Below, in pieces: positions 1 to 12,369 of a DNA stretch of 64,000 nucleotides. Position numbers and translations under genes: made by a program. The stretch's first letter is position 1, and the number at the start of each line of letters is the position of its first letter. The notes beneath the pieces were generated by a model. The model was given only the letters and a program-made list of their open reading frames with translations. It ran no database searches and was not told the origin of the DNA. Location: the NCBI GenBank assembly GCA_951217055.1, contig OX578286.1, positions 38,038,345-38,102,344 on the forward strand, in the 5' to 3' direction. The stretch is from Gerris lacustris. Lineage: Eukaryota; Arthropoda; Insecta; Hemiptera; Gerridae.

Positions 1-949
1 AATTAAAGCAAGCGTCTTACTATAAATATATATTAAATATAAGAAAAAAGTTAATCATGATGAGTTTATAGTGAAAGAGTATGTTTGTTAAAGGAGTTTG
101 GATTGAAATAGGACTGTTTTCTACCTACCCGGCCAATTAATTTAAAATATTATAAAATATATCTCTTCCCTTCTCTACAGCTTCTACTTGTATCAGGGTG
201 AAAGTTTACATGATTATATGTTATTTATTTACAAAACAAAGTGACATTTTTGACATATACAACAAAAATAATCAAAACAAGTCAAGTAACAGGCTTCCTT
301 AATAACACTTTTTCTCCTTTTTTAAAGCTTACGTTTACGCGAGCGTTGCGTGAGAACGCTTGGGCGGATAACGTTTTCCGACGAACTCAGCCTGGGCATT
401 GGTAAAATGAACATGTGTACCTAATTTCATCTCTCTCGGTAAGCATTTACTCAAGTTCATCTGTAGATTTCGTGACGGATTTTGCGTGACGGTGATTTTG
501 TGACGTTTTTTTTGTGACGGTGATTTTGGTCGTTTTTTTCGGATTCACCCCCGGGCTCCAGAACGTGCCATAAGGAACTTCGTTCCAATAATATTAATAA
601 AAATAATATGTACATATAACTTACTTCTTTAGAAATTCTATTAACTTTTTTTACGAAGGTTAGATGAAAGATTTTTGACCTAATTCAGTAAATCGATTTT
701 TTTAAACTTAATTTGGTTTATAAAAGAACTCGGTTTGTCTCATTACTCATTACATAACCAAACAAAATTAATGGATTCGAAGAAACTGTTTCACCACTAA
801 TACTATGCGGAATATCGACTACGAATTAAAAATTAAATAAAGATCGAGAACCAGCCAAAAGTGAACATCAAACCAGTGGATTTACTAACTCTTCAAAATA
901 ATAATTAAATTTGGCGCAACAGTCTTAAGAAGGTGACAGTGAGGAGGAA
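1..949. other. Intergenic, no gene seen
   Basis: AT-rich DNA without a credible frame. A locally GC-richer patch at about 330-560 holds short repeats of the type GTGACGGTGATTTT. Copies of the M-family terminus (AGTCTAAAGAAGG) begin near 921 and 950. Confidence 0.6.
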
Positions 950-2640
950 CAGTCTAAAGAAGGTGTACAAAATGTTCTTCTTTAGACTGTTACTCCCTCA
1001 CAGGGCCGCTGAGAGGATTTCCGGGCCCCTGGGCAAGTTTGCACCTGGGCCCCTTTGAACAAATAAGGGGGGGGGGGTCCGGGGAAAAATTTTTTAAATT
1101 TAATTACCAAAATATGAGTTTTAAAGATTTCTGAGGGCAACTTTGTCCTTAGAGAAAAAGATGTTTGGTGGGGACAAATTTTGATGTTAAACTAAGATGG
1201 GCTAAAAAAAACCCCAAATAATTGAGTAGTTTTGTAGCAGGTATCATTAAAAAACCTTCTTTTACACTTTGTAAAATACATTATATAAAATAAAAAATAA
1301 TATAAATTGTGTTGCTAAAATAGTGAGATTAAGAAAAAACAAATCAAAATGATTAAGTTACGGATCTTCTTCTTTTTATACAAAAGTTGCATTACTAGGA
1401 AAAAATATTAATACCAGTATGCCAATATGATTTGTCTGTCAGTTTCTCTCCTATAAATCAACATCGACCATATTGAATAAGATAAAAATCTAAGTACATA
1501 ACTAAATGAAGCACTAAAGTTCAAACTTCCATACTTATGACACTTTTGGAATAATTTTATGTTCTTCACAATTAATGATGAACTTAGCATCTGGGCCCCT
1601 TTGAACAAATAACGGCGGGGGGTCCGGGGGTCCTCCCCCGGAAAATTTTTTAAAATTTAAGAGCAAAAAGATGAGTTTTAAGAATTTCTGAGGGCAAGTT
1701 TTTCCTAAAAAAAAGATGCGTTTGGTGGGGACGAATTTCAAATACATATGTACTGATGGTTAAGTTTGTATTTGTGTCTGTTTAATTTCCATTGCGTGAA
1801 TCAACTTTGCCTCCCAAACTTAGCTAGGTCATTAGGGGCCGCGTGGCCGTCGCAAAAAAAACAACAAAAAAACATTATTTGCGTTCAGAACTGAATGGTG
1901 TCCCCTTACAATAGCATAGAAGTATAATTCCAAGTTAGATTTTATTATGCTCTCAAGGGGCCTCTACCGAAATTGGTACAAAGATAGTAGTTTCATGTTT
2001 TTTTTTTAGATTTGGGGGCCCCTTGGCTCCGGGGCCCACCCGCAATTCGGGCCTATTATAGTTATGCCACTAATAACAATATCCATCTTGCCTTTTTAGT
2101 TGTTAAAAATCCAGAGCCACCCCTGGAAGCCCGGAGCTCAAGGGGGCCCGAGCCTGTCCCTCCCAAACTTAGCTAGGGCATAGGGGCCCCACGCCAAAAA
2201 AAATTGATGAGAAAAGAAAAGAAAAAAACATTTGCATTCAGAACTGAATGTGGGGTCCCCTTTACAATAGTATAGAAGTATAATTTTAAGTTAAATTTTA
2301 TTATGCTCTAAAGGGGCCCCTACCGACATTGGTACAAATTTAGTAATTTCATATTTTATTTGGATTTGGGGGCCCCTTGGTACCGGGGTCCGCCCACGGT
2401 TCGGGCCCATAGTTATGCCACTAATTACAATATCCATCTTGCCTTTTTTATTGTAAAAAACCATAGCCGTCCCTCGGAGGCCCGGGCCCCCTAGAGACCC
2501 GGGCCCCTGGGCATTTGCCCCCCTTGCCCCCCCCTGTCGGCGGCCCTGCTCCCTCATAAAAAAAATAAGTGAGATATTCCTTTCTCCCAAAGTACATTGG
2601 ACTAAACATCCCTTTGCCTTAATAGGGCTTAGTCCGTATT
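950..2640. mobile_element. MITE family M, copy 1, split by the hAT element
   Basis: The left part (950-1000) holds the TTCTTTAGACTGTTACTCCC terminus. The right part resumes at 2549 with the family interior (CCCAAAGTACATTGGACTAA, then CATCCCTTTG). The uninterrupted copy starting at 2781 shows the original join. Confidence 0.7.
1001..2548. mobile_element. Nonautonomous hAT-type element (1548 bp)
   Basis: The termini are inverted (CAGGGCCGCTGAGAG at the left, CAGGGCCGCCGACAG read from the right). The element is flanked by a perfect 8-bp target-site duplication CTCCCTCA at 993-1000 and 2549-2556. CAG-type ends with an 8-bp duplication are the hAT hallmark. The interior holds diverged duplications with G/C-runs (around 1030-1180 versus 1590-1740, and 1950-2050 versus 2290-2420) and no transposase frame. 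It interrupts a copy of MITE family M. Frames inside it (for example at 1535-1747 and 2291-2671) are not genes. Confidence 0.85.
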
Positions 2641-2780
2641 GGGCTTGGGCCTGCAAAAGGGCGTATACCACTATATACTACACTACACACACACACTACA
2701 CTATATGTTATCCATTACTATAGTAATGGATGACTCTGAGTTAGTGAACCACTCCATCAACTATATATACCCTTAGGGCA

Positions 2781-3004
2781 CTTCTTTAGTTTGTTACTCC
2801 CCTTATAAAATAAAACAGAGGGGAGAAACAGTCTAAAGAAGGTGTACAAAATGTCCTTCTTTAGACTGTTACTCCCCTCATAAAGAAATAAGTGTAATAT
2901 TCCTTTGTCCCAAGGTACATTGGGCTAAACATTCCTTTGTCTTAATAGTTATTTAATCAGTCATTTATATTCTAAAAAAATAGGGGAGTAACAATCTAAA
3001 GAAG
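2781..3004. mobile_element. MITE family M, copy 2
   Basis: It starts CTTCTTTAG, ends CTAAAGAAG, and has TTGTTACTCCCC and GGGGAGTAACAA inner arms. Like other copies it contains an internal head-to-head pair of ends (near 2835-2872). It is short, AT-rich and noncoding, and its transposase superfamily is not evident. Confidence 0.75.
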
Positions 3005-4695
3005 TACCAACCTTAGTATTGGCTTCCGTTACTTGATGGACGCCACTTTACTTTCAAGTAGCTACCCAATTATGCTGGGTAGATGCCAAGGTCTGGGCAC
3101 ATCTTATTTCTTCTAATGTTGTCCATGGATAGATGCCATCAAGAACTGAATGCTATCAAATAAAACAGACTTACAGCTATGCTCAAATAATCTTGGGAAG
3201 TAGTGCATTTTAATTATAGTTAATAATATTTTCACCCGAGTGAATTTATGTTTGAAACATAAATTAGTTAATTGGAATCTCGAGGGATGGAGTTGTTTGA
3301 AGTGGTCGCTACACTAAACCATCAAAAAAGGCAACTCATGGCCTGGAGAGACTGGAAAAACTATTAAAAAAGTTAGAGTTCGAGCTGGCTGAAAATCCCA
3401 GTTAGAGAGGATTGGACTTGGGAAGAATGCTGCGAGGTGAGTCAGCAATGTCAGCCGATTTTCCAAACTACTCTGCACAAATGCAGCATCAGTTAAGTAT
3501 TTACCTCTAGTGTCAATTAACGTCGAAAGATTTTATTGGCCGATTTAACAAAATCACTTCAGAGTGAAAATATAGAAATCATCTTGACGTACAGAATACC
3601 AATCTACTTCATTGACTCACCTAATACCGAACATTTTGTTAATAAACTTTTAAACTATAACTTTTACATAAAACTTCTCATACATATACTTGAAACTTGT
3701 GGATATAGCAGTGTATCATACATAAAATTTTTAAATAATAGTCGTTTATAAAAATATACGATTTTTTTTTTAAGATATACGAATAAAAAGATTAAGATAT
3801 AAAGACATACGAAGATTTTTTCGTTTCACTGTCCTCTCTATAGTTTTAAACAGTGTTTTTCGAACATATTCTGCATATTTAACAGCATATTATGGGTTAT
3901 TTTCGAGCATAATCTTTCGAGCATATAATGGGTTTTTCGAGCATATCTATTGAGCATAAAACAGGTGGTTTTCGAGCATATCTGGAGATTTTATCGAGCA
4001 TATCGATACGAGCCCTAATCATAATCTATGGAGTGACAAACCATGGAAGGCTTTGGGCAGCCAAAAGGCTTATGCAATTACAACAAGCTAATGCAACAGC
4101 AACAAGCTTATGCACGGAAAAGAATTATTTGTACTATATATATGTTGTAGAAACAAGAATAGCATGTCGCTCCATCAAAAGCATAAGCCGCATGATTGGG
4201 TTTCCCTACCAGATGGACGCCACTTTACAAATCATCATATCACAATTCTGGGTGAATACCAATTTTAGGGTGTTTTTCCGTAGTTAGTAATCGAACCAGG
4301 ATCTTTTGCTTCCAAAGCTTGAATGAGCTACCAAAGAACCCTTTATATTTGAAAGGGAAGCTTTATACCCTTGTACTTAAGACTACGTGTTGGAATGAAG
4401 AATTAAAGATAGTTTGTCTTGGTGAAAGGCAACGATTAAGGCAGACATAATAGCGGCTCTTTTTCAGCACAATTTAACCCTATTATCCACCATATTTCAA
4501 CCCACTTCTTCTACCATCTTAGGATCTGACCTTTGAAATATTTCTATCATGACCCCCACTTAAATGTGAAACGTGTTACATCCATCTTCTTTTACTTCCT
4601 TCTAGTTTCAAAATGCGAAATTCATTTACTTCCATAAAGAAAAGGAAAAACAAAAAAACGGTTCAACAAAATTTTCTCATATGAATAATACGGTA
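3005..4695. other. Intergenic, no gene seen
   Basis: AT-rich. Short diverged duplicates of a GATGGACGCCACTTTAC segment occur at about 3037 and 4212, probably remnants of one repeat. The frames at 3536-3751 and 3928-4287 have no recognisable domain and low-complexity composition. Confidence 0.5.
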
Positions 4696-4929
4696 CTTCT
4701 TTAGATTATTACTCCCCTATGTTGTTTTAGAATATAAATGACTTTGACTAAATAACTATTAAGAAAAAGGGATGTTTAGTCCAATGAACTTTTGGACAAA
4801 GGAATATCACACTTCTGTTTTTTATAAGGGGAGTAACAGTCTAAAGAAGATCATTCCATACACCTTCTTTAGATTGTTACTTGTTACTCCCCTCTGTTTT
4901 TTTATAAGGGGAGTAACAATCTAAAGAAG
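4696..4929. mobile_element. MITE family M, copy 3
   Basis: It has CTTCTTTAG/CTAAAGAAG ends with the family interior (TTTAGTCCAATGAACTTTTG, then GACAAAGGAATATCACACTT). A second pair of ends near 4830-4890 shows the head-to-head doublet form. Confidence 0.75.
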
Positions 4930-5231
4930 TGCCAATAATACATAGTGACAATTACTTTAAACCCAAAATTATCTAATTTAATTAATTAATAACTAAACAT
5001 ATCTAGACATATTGTAACAAGTGATTTTGATCAAAATCTAAGAAAAAAGTTTCTTGGGAAAATACTACTTAATATTTAAATGGACAAAAAGAAATTATAA
5101 TCAATCGTCGTCGGAGAAAAGGCAAAACCACAATTAAGGGTTCAGAGTATATTAAAACGAATAAATCCATCATCATTTCAAAATGTTTGCGCCAACACAT
5201 TGCTTTCCCTTTCTCTATATACTATGTAGTA

Positions 5232-5729
5232 CTTCTTTAGATTGTTACTCCCCTATGTTTTTTGTTAGAATAAAAATGACTTGGACCAAATAACTATTAA
5301 GGCAAAAGAAAGTTTTGTCAATATGTACTTAGGGACAAATGAATATTACACTTCTGTTTTTACAAGGGGAGTAACAGTCTAAAGAAGAACATTCCGTACA
5401 CCTTCTTTAGATTGTTACTCCCCTATGTTTCTTTGTTAAAATATAAATGACTTGGACCAAATAACTATTAAGGCAAAGGGAAGTTTTGTCCATATGTACT
5501 TAGGGACAAAGAAATATCACACTTCTGTTTTTACAAGGGGAGTAACAGTCTAAAGAAGAACATTCCGTACACCTTCTTTAGATTGTTACTCCCCTATGTT
5601 TCTTTGTTAAAATATAAATGACTTGGACCAAATAACTATTAAGGCAAAGGGAAGTTTGGTCCATATGTACTTAGGGACAAAGAAATATCACACTTCTGTT
5701 TTTTATAAGGGGATTAACAATCTAAAGAA
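5232..5729. mobile_element. MITE family M, copy 4, tandem trimer
   Basis: Three family-M units lie head to tail with a period of about 171 bp (unit starts near 5232, 5401 and 5572). Each has the CCTTCTTTAGATTGTTACTC start and GGGGAGTAACA end. The near-identity of the units indicates recent amplification. Confidence 0.75.
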
Positions 5730-5850
5730 ATGTCTACTATGTATATGATAGAGTAAAAACCAGAGCAATATAATTTTATCAAGTCAACAAAGCACGACTA
5801 CTCTGCATGTATGACGTCAATATTAATAGTATTAAAATATTATTTTGTTA

Positions 5851-6618
5851 AAAAATGTAGCACACAAAACCAGTACAGAAGATATCCTTATTGGCATTCT
5901 GTACTAGAACGCTGAAAAATGTAGCACACAAAACCCTTATAGAAGGTGTCCTTATTGGCATTCTGCACTAGAACGCTAAAAAATGTAGCACACAAAACCC
6001 TTAAAGAAGGTATCCTTATTGGCATTCTGTACTAGAACGCTAAAAAATGTAGCACACAAAACCAGTACAGAAGGTATCCTTATTGGCATTCTGTACTAGA
6101 TCGCTGAAAAATGTAGCACACAAAACCAGTACAGAAGGTATCCTTATTGGCATTCTGTACTAGATCGCTAAAAAATGTAGCACACAAAACCCTTAAAGAA
6201 GGTATCCTTATTGGCATTCTGTACCAGATCGCTGAAAAAATGTAGCACACAAAACCAGTACAGAAGGTATCCCTATTGGCATTCTGTACTAGAACGCTGA
6301 AAAATGTAGCACACAAAACCAGTGCAGAAGGTATCCCTATTGGCATTCTGTACTAGATCGCTGAAAAATGTAGCACACAAAACCAGTACAGAAGGTATCC
6401 CTATTGGCATTCTGTACTAGAACGCTGAAAAATGTAGCACACAAAACCAGTACAGAAGGTATCCCTATTGGCATTCTGTACTAGATCGCTGAAAAATGTA
6501 GCACACAAAACCAGTATAGAATGTGACCTTACTGGCATTCTTTACTAGTAGGCTGAAAACTGTAGCACACAAAACCAGTACAGAATGTGACCTTACTGGC
6601 ATTCTGTATTATAACGCT
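5851..6618. repeat. Tandem array, 64-bp unit, about 12 copies
   Basis: The unit begins AAAAATGTAGCACACAAAAC, and starts recur every 64 bp (5851, 5915 and on). Each unit holds an imperfect inverted repeat, AGTACAGAA and TTCTGTACT, so each can form a hairpin. The last two copies are more diverged. A frame at 6080-6346 is produced by this array. Confidence 0.9.
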
Positions 6619-6619
6619 G

Positions 6620-7369
6620 CTCATAGTGCTCATCCCCCTACCCAAACCTTTTCCTATCCTAATCATACCTCTTCAATTTTAAAGGTATAATTTGAAAAGG
6701 CATGATAACTCTTCAACTTTACTTTATTTTATTAGTTTCAATGGTTAGAAAAGAAAACTTAACTTTGCCTTTATAAACTATAGTTAAATCTTTATAAAAC
6801 TGTAATTAAGTTGAGTTTGAACTTACAACTTTAACTTACTAAAGTTAAGTTATAGAGTGAAGTTTTGTAGAACTTACTCACTTCTTAATCGAATTGTATA
6901 ACTATACTTTTAATCCTACAATGGTGAATATATGGTGCTGAGGTACTGGAAAGTTTGAGAATGTAACCATACAAATTTATTTTAAATTACTTTTAAATCA
7001 AACTTTATTACGATCTATGGGTTATACATTTGTTTTTTAAAAAAGAGAGAAGCAAGATAACAGTTGAAATAAACTTTTAACTTTGGCTGTTAAAATATCT
7101 AGACAAAACCAGATTAAATTTTAAATATTTGATTAACCTGGAGAAGAAGGTACGATGTTGAAAGTACAATTTGTAAATAAGATTGTGGGTGTTTACAATT
7201 TAGAAATTTTATAGTACATACCTAATAAATCCTGCATTAAGATTTGGATATTATAATACTATTAACAATAAGTCTATGTCACAACAGTCAGAAAAAAGGT
7301 ATACATTAAATTTAAAACTACAGGAATAGTAGAAGGAACGGTATTGATTAATGAAAATAATTGATATAA
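6620..7369. other. Intergenic, no gene seen
   Basis: AT-rich DNA with no convincing coding frame or strong repeat structure. Confidence 0.5.
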
Positions 7370-7910
7370 TCGAGTAGTGTCCCGACGACGACGCACCTCG
7401 AAATGATCTGTTAAGCCTCGTTTATACGGGGCGAGTTTACTTGCTGCGAGTAAACTCGCCCCGTCTAATATAGCTAGGTAGTAAACTCGCTACTCGCTCA
7501 ACGTGAGCGAGTAAAGTTGAACGCTGGGCTACTTTACTCGCTACTCGCAGGCGAGTTTGCTCGCCGCGAGTAAACTCGCTCCGTCTAATATAGTTCAGCC
7601 AGTAAACTCGCTCACTGACTTGACTATACTGATAATAGAATGACAACACAACACTAGCGCCGGAACGGGGGAATATGGCGAATTTACTCCCTAGTGACTT
7701 TACTCGCTGTGTGTAATTAACTGCTGCAGAGCGAGTGAACTCGCTCTCGTGTAATCGAGGCTTTATTGCTAAGCTAAAGCAACCACATTTATTCCAATAA
7801 AAATAAATGTTTGTTTTGATTTGTTGTTCTTCAAATAGATATAATAACTTATCTAAATATAATATGTCAAAATTAATTTTCTAAAATCATAATTAAGCCC
7901 GTTGCTACAG
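7370..7910. repeat. Interspersed repeat R1, copy 1 (interrupted)
   Basis: The sequence GTGTCCCGACGACGACGCAC, CTCGAAATGAT, then GCAACCACATTTATTCCAA also occurs at 24903-24980 and, reversed, near 28310-28370. The downstream TTAAGCCCGTTGC segment (about 7892) matches 25088 and 27930. This copy is split by the MITE at 7414-7762. Confidence 0.7.
7414..7762. mobile_element. PIF/Harbinger-like MITE (349 bp)
   Basis: The termini are AGCCTCGTTTATACG and, from the right, AGCCTCGATTACACG, flanked by the 3-bp duplication TTA at 7411-7413 and 7763-7765. The interior is rich in GCGAGTAAACTCGC palindromes. Comparison with the R1 copy at 24.9 kb, which has a single TTA at this point, confirms the insertion. 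A TWA duplication with short inverted ends suits PIF/Harbinger. Confidence 0.8.
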
Positions 7911-7979
7911 GCATAAGGGCTGTATAAATGATAAAAGTTAAGGTACAGATTTAGGCATAAACTAAAGGATTGATAGAAA

Positions 7980-8560
7980 TAGAATTTTAAATTTAGGTAT
8001 AAACTACAATTCTAGCAGTGGAAAAAGGAGAGAGATATAGATTGTGGTAAAAACTATAGGAATTTTAGAAGCAAGGTTATTGATTTAGGCAAAAACTTTA
8101 TAAATGACAAAAGGTGCGATATAGATTTAGGTATAAACTAAAACTATAGGAATGGCAGAAAGAGAGGTATAACTATAGGAATAGCAGAAAGATAGGTATA
8201 AACTATAGGAATGGCAGAAGAGGAATTTATTGCTTGAGGTAAAAACTCATTGAATGACAAAAAGAGATAGTATATAAATTAAGCAAATAACAACTATTAT
8301 ATGAATGACGGTTAAATACTGAGGTAAATAGGGATAAAGGTGAAACTATAGAAATGACATAAGGAACGGTATAAACTGAAGTAAAAACTGTACGAACGAC
8401 AAAAAAAAATAGGTATAGATTGAGGTATAAACTATTGGAATGCAAGAAAGATTGTAATTGATTTAGGTAAAAACTCTATGGATAACAAAAGAAGATAATA
8501 TAGATTAAACTAATAACAACTATATAAAAATTACAACAAAATTATATATTGAGGTAAAGA
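7980..8560. repeat. Degenerate tandem repeat
   Basis: Irregular repeats of a core like GGTATAAACTATAGGAATG followed by CAGAAAG, with variable spacing. It is decayed, so copy number is uncertain. Confidence 0.6.
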
Positions 8561-8689
8561 AGAATAAACATACCATGAAAGAGATAAGATTAGATGTACT
8601 CATTTACCTGTAACAGACAAAAGAAGAAACAATTAAATTATGCCAGACAAGAAATTAAAACAAAAATGACAGAAGATAACAAACAGGTC

Positions 8690-9155
8690 AAGTGTGTGCT
8701 AGTCAGCACACAGCGAGGGTTCGTAGGCAACCCTGTATAGTTTAAGTAGTACCCTATTGATGGTGTTTTTTAAAATGCTAAAAAGCTTACTTTGAACTAT
8801 CCTATGGGTCTGATATTCTCAAAATATATAAACAAACTTCTTTATAAGTATTTTGTTGCCAATGAACCGGACTACAACCATATAAATACATCGGAAAGAC
8901 CATAATTATAAATAAATAAACAGGTCAAGTGTGTGCTAGTCAGCACACAGCGAGGGTCCGTAGGCTACACTATATAGTGTTTAACTGTAAAGTGTATAAA
9001 CAGTGTTTTTTTTAAATGCTAAGAAGCTTACTTTGAACCATTCTAAGGGTCTGATATTCACCAAACACCATCAATAGGGTACTACTTAAACTATACATTG
9101 TGGCCTACGGACCCTCGCTGTGTGCTGACTAGCTCACACTTGACCTGTTTATTAA
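8690..9155. repeat. Hairpin-ended repeat H1, three truncated copies
   Basis: Two direct copies begin near 8690 and 8922 (CAGGTCAAGTGTGTGCTAGT then CAGCACACAGCGAGGGT) and a third lies inverted at about 9063-9155. The TGTGCTAGTCAGCACA stretch is a perfect hairpin. Fuller copies lie at 20.9 and 35.1 kb. Confidence 0.75.
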
Positions 9156-9769
9156 GTTTTAGGTAGTATTCATACTAAAGAAATGTTAAATTTTAATTTA
9201 AATCAAATTATAATTATTATTTACAAAGGGAGACAAACATAACCTTTAATTTGTTCTAATGACAGTTTATTAATAAGGTACTTGGTGTATTTTCATTTAG
9301 AATGTTGGCAACAACAAAGAACACCTGCAACCAATTAGAGATGGTATTAAGTTTTCACTGAACACTAGATACTAGACACTTTCGAAATTAATAAAATAAT
9401 GCCTCTTTGTCGTATGAGTACAAGGTAATCTTAGTAATAAATTTCAAACCATCACACCTGAAGGAATAGATTAATCGAAATTAAACGCCCTTCGGCAGAT
9501 GTTACCGAAGTTAATTTGAGGCATAAACCCAGTGATTAAATTTTAAGACCTTTTAATCAATTTATATAAACAAACACAGCTGAAAACATCAATGATAATT
9601 AATAACGAAATATGAATAACCAATGAGAAGCAAGGTGCACTAATATTGGCCAATATGCTAAACCAATTGGCAATATCAATTATTCTGGTTGGCTCGATAA
9701 TTTGAATTGAATGAGGAAAAAAGAGTTCTTGTTAAAGGAATTATTTAACGATGATTTCGGATATCGACT
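9156..9769. other. Intergenic with a fragment of fold-back family FB
   Basis: Bases 9165-9232 match the arm of the fold-back elements at 15.2-15.7 and 34.4-34.6 kb (TTTAATTTAAATCAAATTAT). Nothing else is recognised. Confidence 0.5.
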
Positions 9770-10022
9770 TAATTGGAGGTTGTTATCGACTTTGAATGAA
9801 ATATAATTTGTGGATATCGACTGTGAATTAAATATAATTTGAGGATATCGACTGTGAATGAAATATAATTTGAGGATAGCGATTGTGAATGAAGTATAAT
9901 ATGAATTTGAGGATATCGACTATGAGAATGAAGTATAATTTGAGGATATCGACTATGTGAATGAAATATAATTTGAGGGTATCGTCTGTGAATGAATTAT
10001 AATTTGAGGATATTGACTGTGA
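9770..10022. repeat. Minisatellite, about 31-35-bp unit, about 8 copies
   Basis: The unit resembles GAGGATATCGACTGTGAATG plus AAATATAATTT, with small indels between copies. Confidence 0.8.
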
Positions 10023-10089
10023 ATAATATGGGAGGATAGTAGGGATCCTTGCTATCCTTAATTACTGGTCTTATATTACTTTGCTTTGT

Positions 10090-10370
10090 AAGTTTCATCG
10101 CACATTTCCGTTTCCCCAATTTTGAACCACTTCCCGTGATTCAATCTTCCCCAAATTTTGCACATAGATACAACTAAGGTGAAGAATACAGAAATCAAAA
10201 AAAATAAAAACAAAAACAAAATGGCGTCAAATTTATTTGCTTTTCAAGTTTCATCGCACACCTATTACCCCAATTTTGAACCACTTACCGTCATTCAATC
10301 TTCCCCAAATTTTGCGCATAGATTCAACTAAGATAAAGAATACAGAAACCAAAAAAAAAAAAAAAAAAAA
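10090..10370. repeat. Direct duplication, 156-bp offset, A-rich ends
   Basis: Two copies start AAGTTTCATCGCACA at 10090 and 10246. Both continue through CCCCAATTTTGAACCACTT and end in A-rich runs, the second with about 20 consecutive A. They look like retroposed 3' ends, but the family is not recognised. Confidence 0.6.
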
Positions 10371-10542
10371 GGTTGAAAATAAGACCAGTTTTGATAAATG
10401 GCATTTTTATATGAATTATTTTTGAATTATTTATCCTTATTTATCCTCATTATAAGTTGATGATATATAAAGTATAGTTACTTCTCGTTAAAACTTATTT
10501 CACTTTTTTCAAATTACAGTTTTTATTTAACTCTTCATTCGT

Positions 10543-12092
10543 ATGGAAGGAACTAATTTTGAAATTACTTTTTTAACCTACTTTCTGAATACGAAAATAG
10601 TTAAAATGTACACAGATTTTTATATCCTAGATCCTATTCATACTCAGACTATTGCAGACGACCTTAACATACCCCTCCAAATGAATCCACCTCCACCTGC
10701 ATTTCATCCTTCAGATATCCTATACACCATTAGATCCCTACCCAACAACAAAGCCCCTGGACAAGATCTAATTACCTCTAACATTTTAAAACAACTTCCT
10801 AAAAAAGCCATTTTATTCCTGACCTACATTTATAACTCCGTTCTTAGGACTACTTACTTCCCCACCCAATGGAAAAAATCCCTTATAATAATGATCCCTA
10901 AACCTTCAAAACCTCACCATTTACCTTCTTCCTATAGACCCATTAGCCTTCTTCCAGTAATGAGTAAAATCCTGGAAAAGCTTATTCTTCGTAAAATTTA
11001 CCCTATCTTAGAATCCAAAAATATCCTTCCAGACCACCAGTTTGGGTTTCGAGCAGAACATTCTACTATCCAGCAGTGCCACCGTATTGTAGACGCCATC
11101 TCCTCCGCTCTTGAGAAGAAGCAGTTTGTCTCCGCGGCTTTCCTCGACGAAAGTCAGGCTTTCGATCGGGTTTGGCATCGGGGGCTCCTGTGGAAGCTCA
11201 AGAAAATCCTTCCATCTACCTATTACCTTATCATTCGTTCCTATCTCGAAAACAGGAGTTTCGCTGTTAGTGTTGGCTCCTGTTTTTCCGATTCCTACCC
11301 TATCCTTGCAGGTGTCCCTCAAGGAAGTATTTTAGGCCCTTTCCTTTACTCTATCTACACAGCTGATGTCCCTCAACATCCTTCAACATCCTTAGCTTCA
11401 TATGCTGACGATAAAGCTATTTTATCTACTCACTCAGATCCCATCCTCGCCTCTGATTCCCTACAAGAACATCTGCAATCCGTTGAGAACTGGTCCAGGA
11501 AGTGGAGGATTAAGTTCAATCGGGAGAAAAGTGTTCACGTGACATTCACTCTACGAAGACCCACATGTCCCCCAGTCTTTCTGTACCAGCTCCAACTTCC
11601 TATTTCTAACCAAGTACGGTACCTAGGACTAAATTTAGATAGAAGACTGACTTGGAACTTACATACACGACTGAAACGTACGGACATGAAGAGACGTTAC
11701 AAATCGCTACTCAGACTTCTGGCAACAATTCTAATCTATCACTAACGAACAAACTGACGGTATATAATTATTTAATAAAACCTATCTGGACCTACGGACT
11801 AGAACTGTGGGGATCGACCAAGCCATCAAATTCTTACAAAATCCAATCTCTCCAATCCATTATCCTGCGTAAGATTGCCAATGCTCCCTCCTATGTAGCC
11901 AACCGAATTATCCACAATGACCTAAAAGTTCCCTTTGTCCAAATCCTCGCATCCCTCCGATATAAATCCTTTCATTCCAAACTGACAAACCATCCCAATC
12001 CTCTTGTCAAGAACCTATCCTCCCACCATATTCCTGGCAATCCTAGACGTCGTCTCAAGAGGAAATGGCCCCGAGACTTACTTAATATGTAA
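10543..12092 (+). pseudogene. Jockey-like LINE reverse transcriptase, 5'-truncated and frameshifted
   Basis: The first frame (10543-11745) encodes reverse transcriptase blocks: SSYRPISLLPVMSKILEKL (about residue 129), the catalytic-Asp block FLDESQAFDRVWH (about 200), GVPQGSILGP (about 257) and YADD (about 287). The frame is lost near 11720-11730. A second frame then carries the usual C-terminal region to 12092 (LIKPIWTYGLELWG, QSLQSIILRKIANAP, RRRLKRKWPRDL). The endonuclease domain and ORF1 are absent, so this is a dead 5'-truncated copy. Homology begins near 10630; the first ~30 residues look like flanking DNA. Motifs and C-terminus fit the Jockey clade; the exact subfamily is unknown. Confidence 0.88.
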
Positions 12093-12255
12093 TAACATGT
12101 AACAATGTAAATCACGTGATAGGAGTACCTTCAGTGGATGGCCTCTCCTTATCAGTGACTCTGTGATAGTTGTTTTCATTATGACAAAAGTCACTTATTA
12201 TAATTAATATTTGTAGTTGTGGCTAAATAAATAATGAAAAAAAAAAAAAAAAAAA
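10630..12255 (+). mobile_element. 5'-truncated Jockey-like non-LTR retrotransposon
   Basis: The body carries the broken reverse transcriptase. A short 3' UTR follows the stop, then an AATAAATAATG-type end and an A-run (about 12237-12255). The A-tail marks the 3' end of target-primed insertion and abuts a TA microsatellite. The 5' boundary is approximate. Confidence 0.8.
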
Positions 12256-12256
12256 G

Positions 12257-12260
<4 letters not shown>

Positions 12261-12323
<63 letters not shown>

Positions 12324-12338
12324 TATATATATATATAT
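12261..12338. repeat. (TA)n microsatellite
   Basis: Almost pure TA over about 78 bp, directly after the LINE A-tail. Confidence 0.95.
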
Positions 12339-12369
12339 TTTTTTAATGACCATGAAAATTTGAGGAACT

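Noticed and set aside
6080..6346. 88-codon minus-strand frame
   Set aside because: It is produced by the 64-bp tandem array.
11008..11335. Frames at 11008-11322 (minus) and 11111-11335 (plus)
   Set aside because: Shadow frames of the LINE reverse transcriptase.
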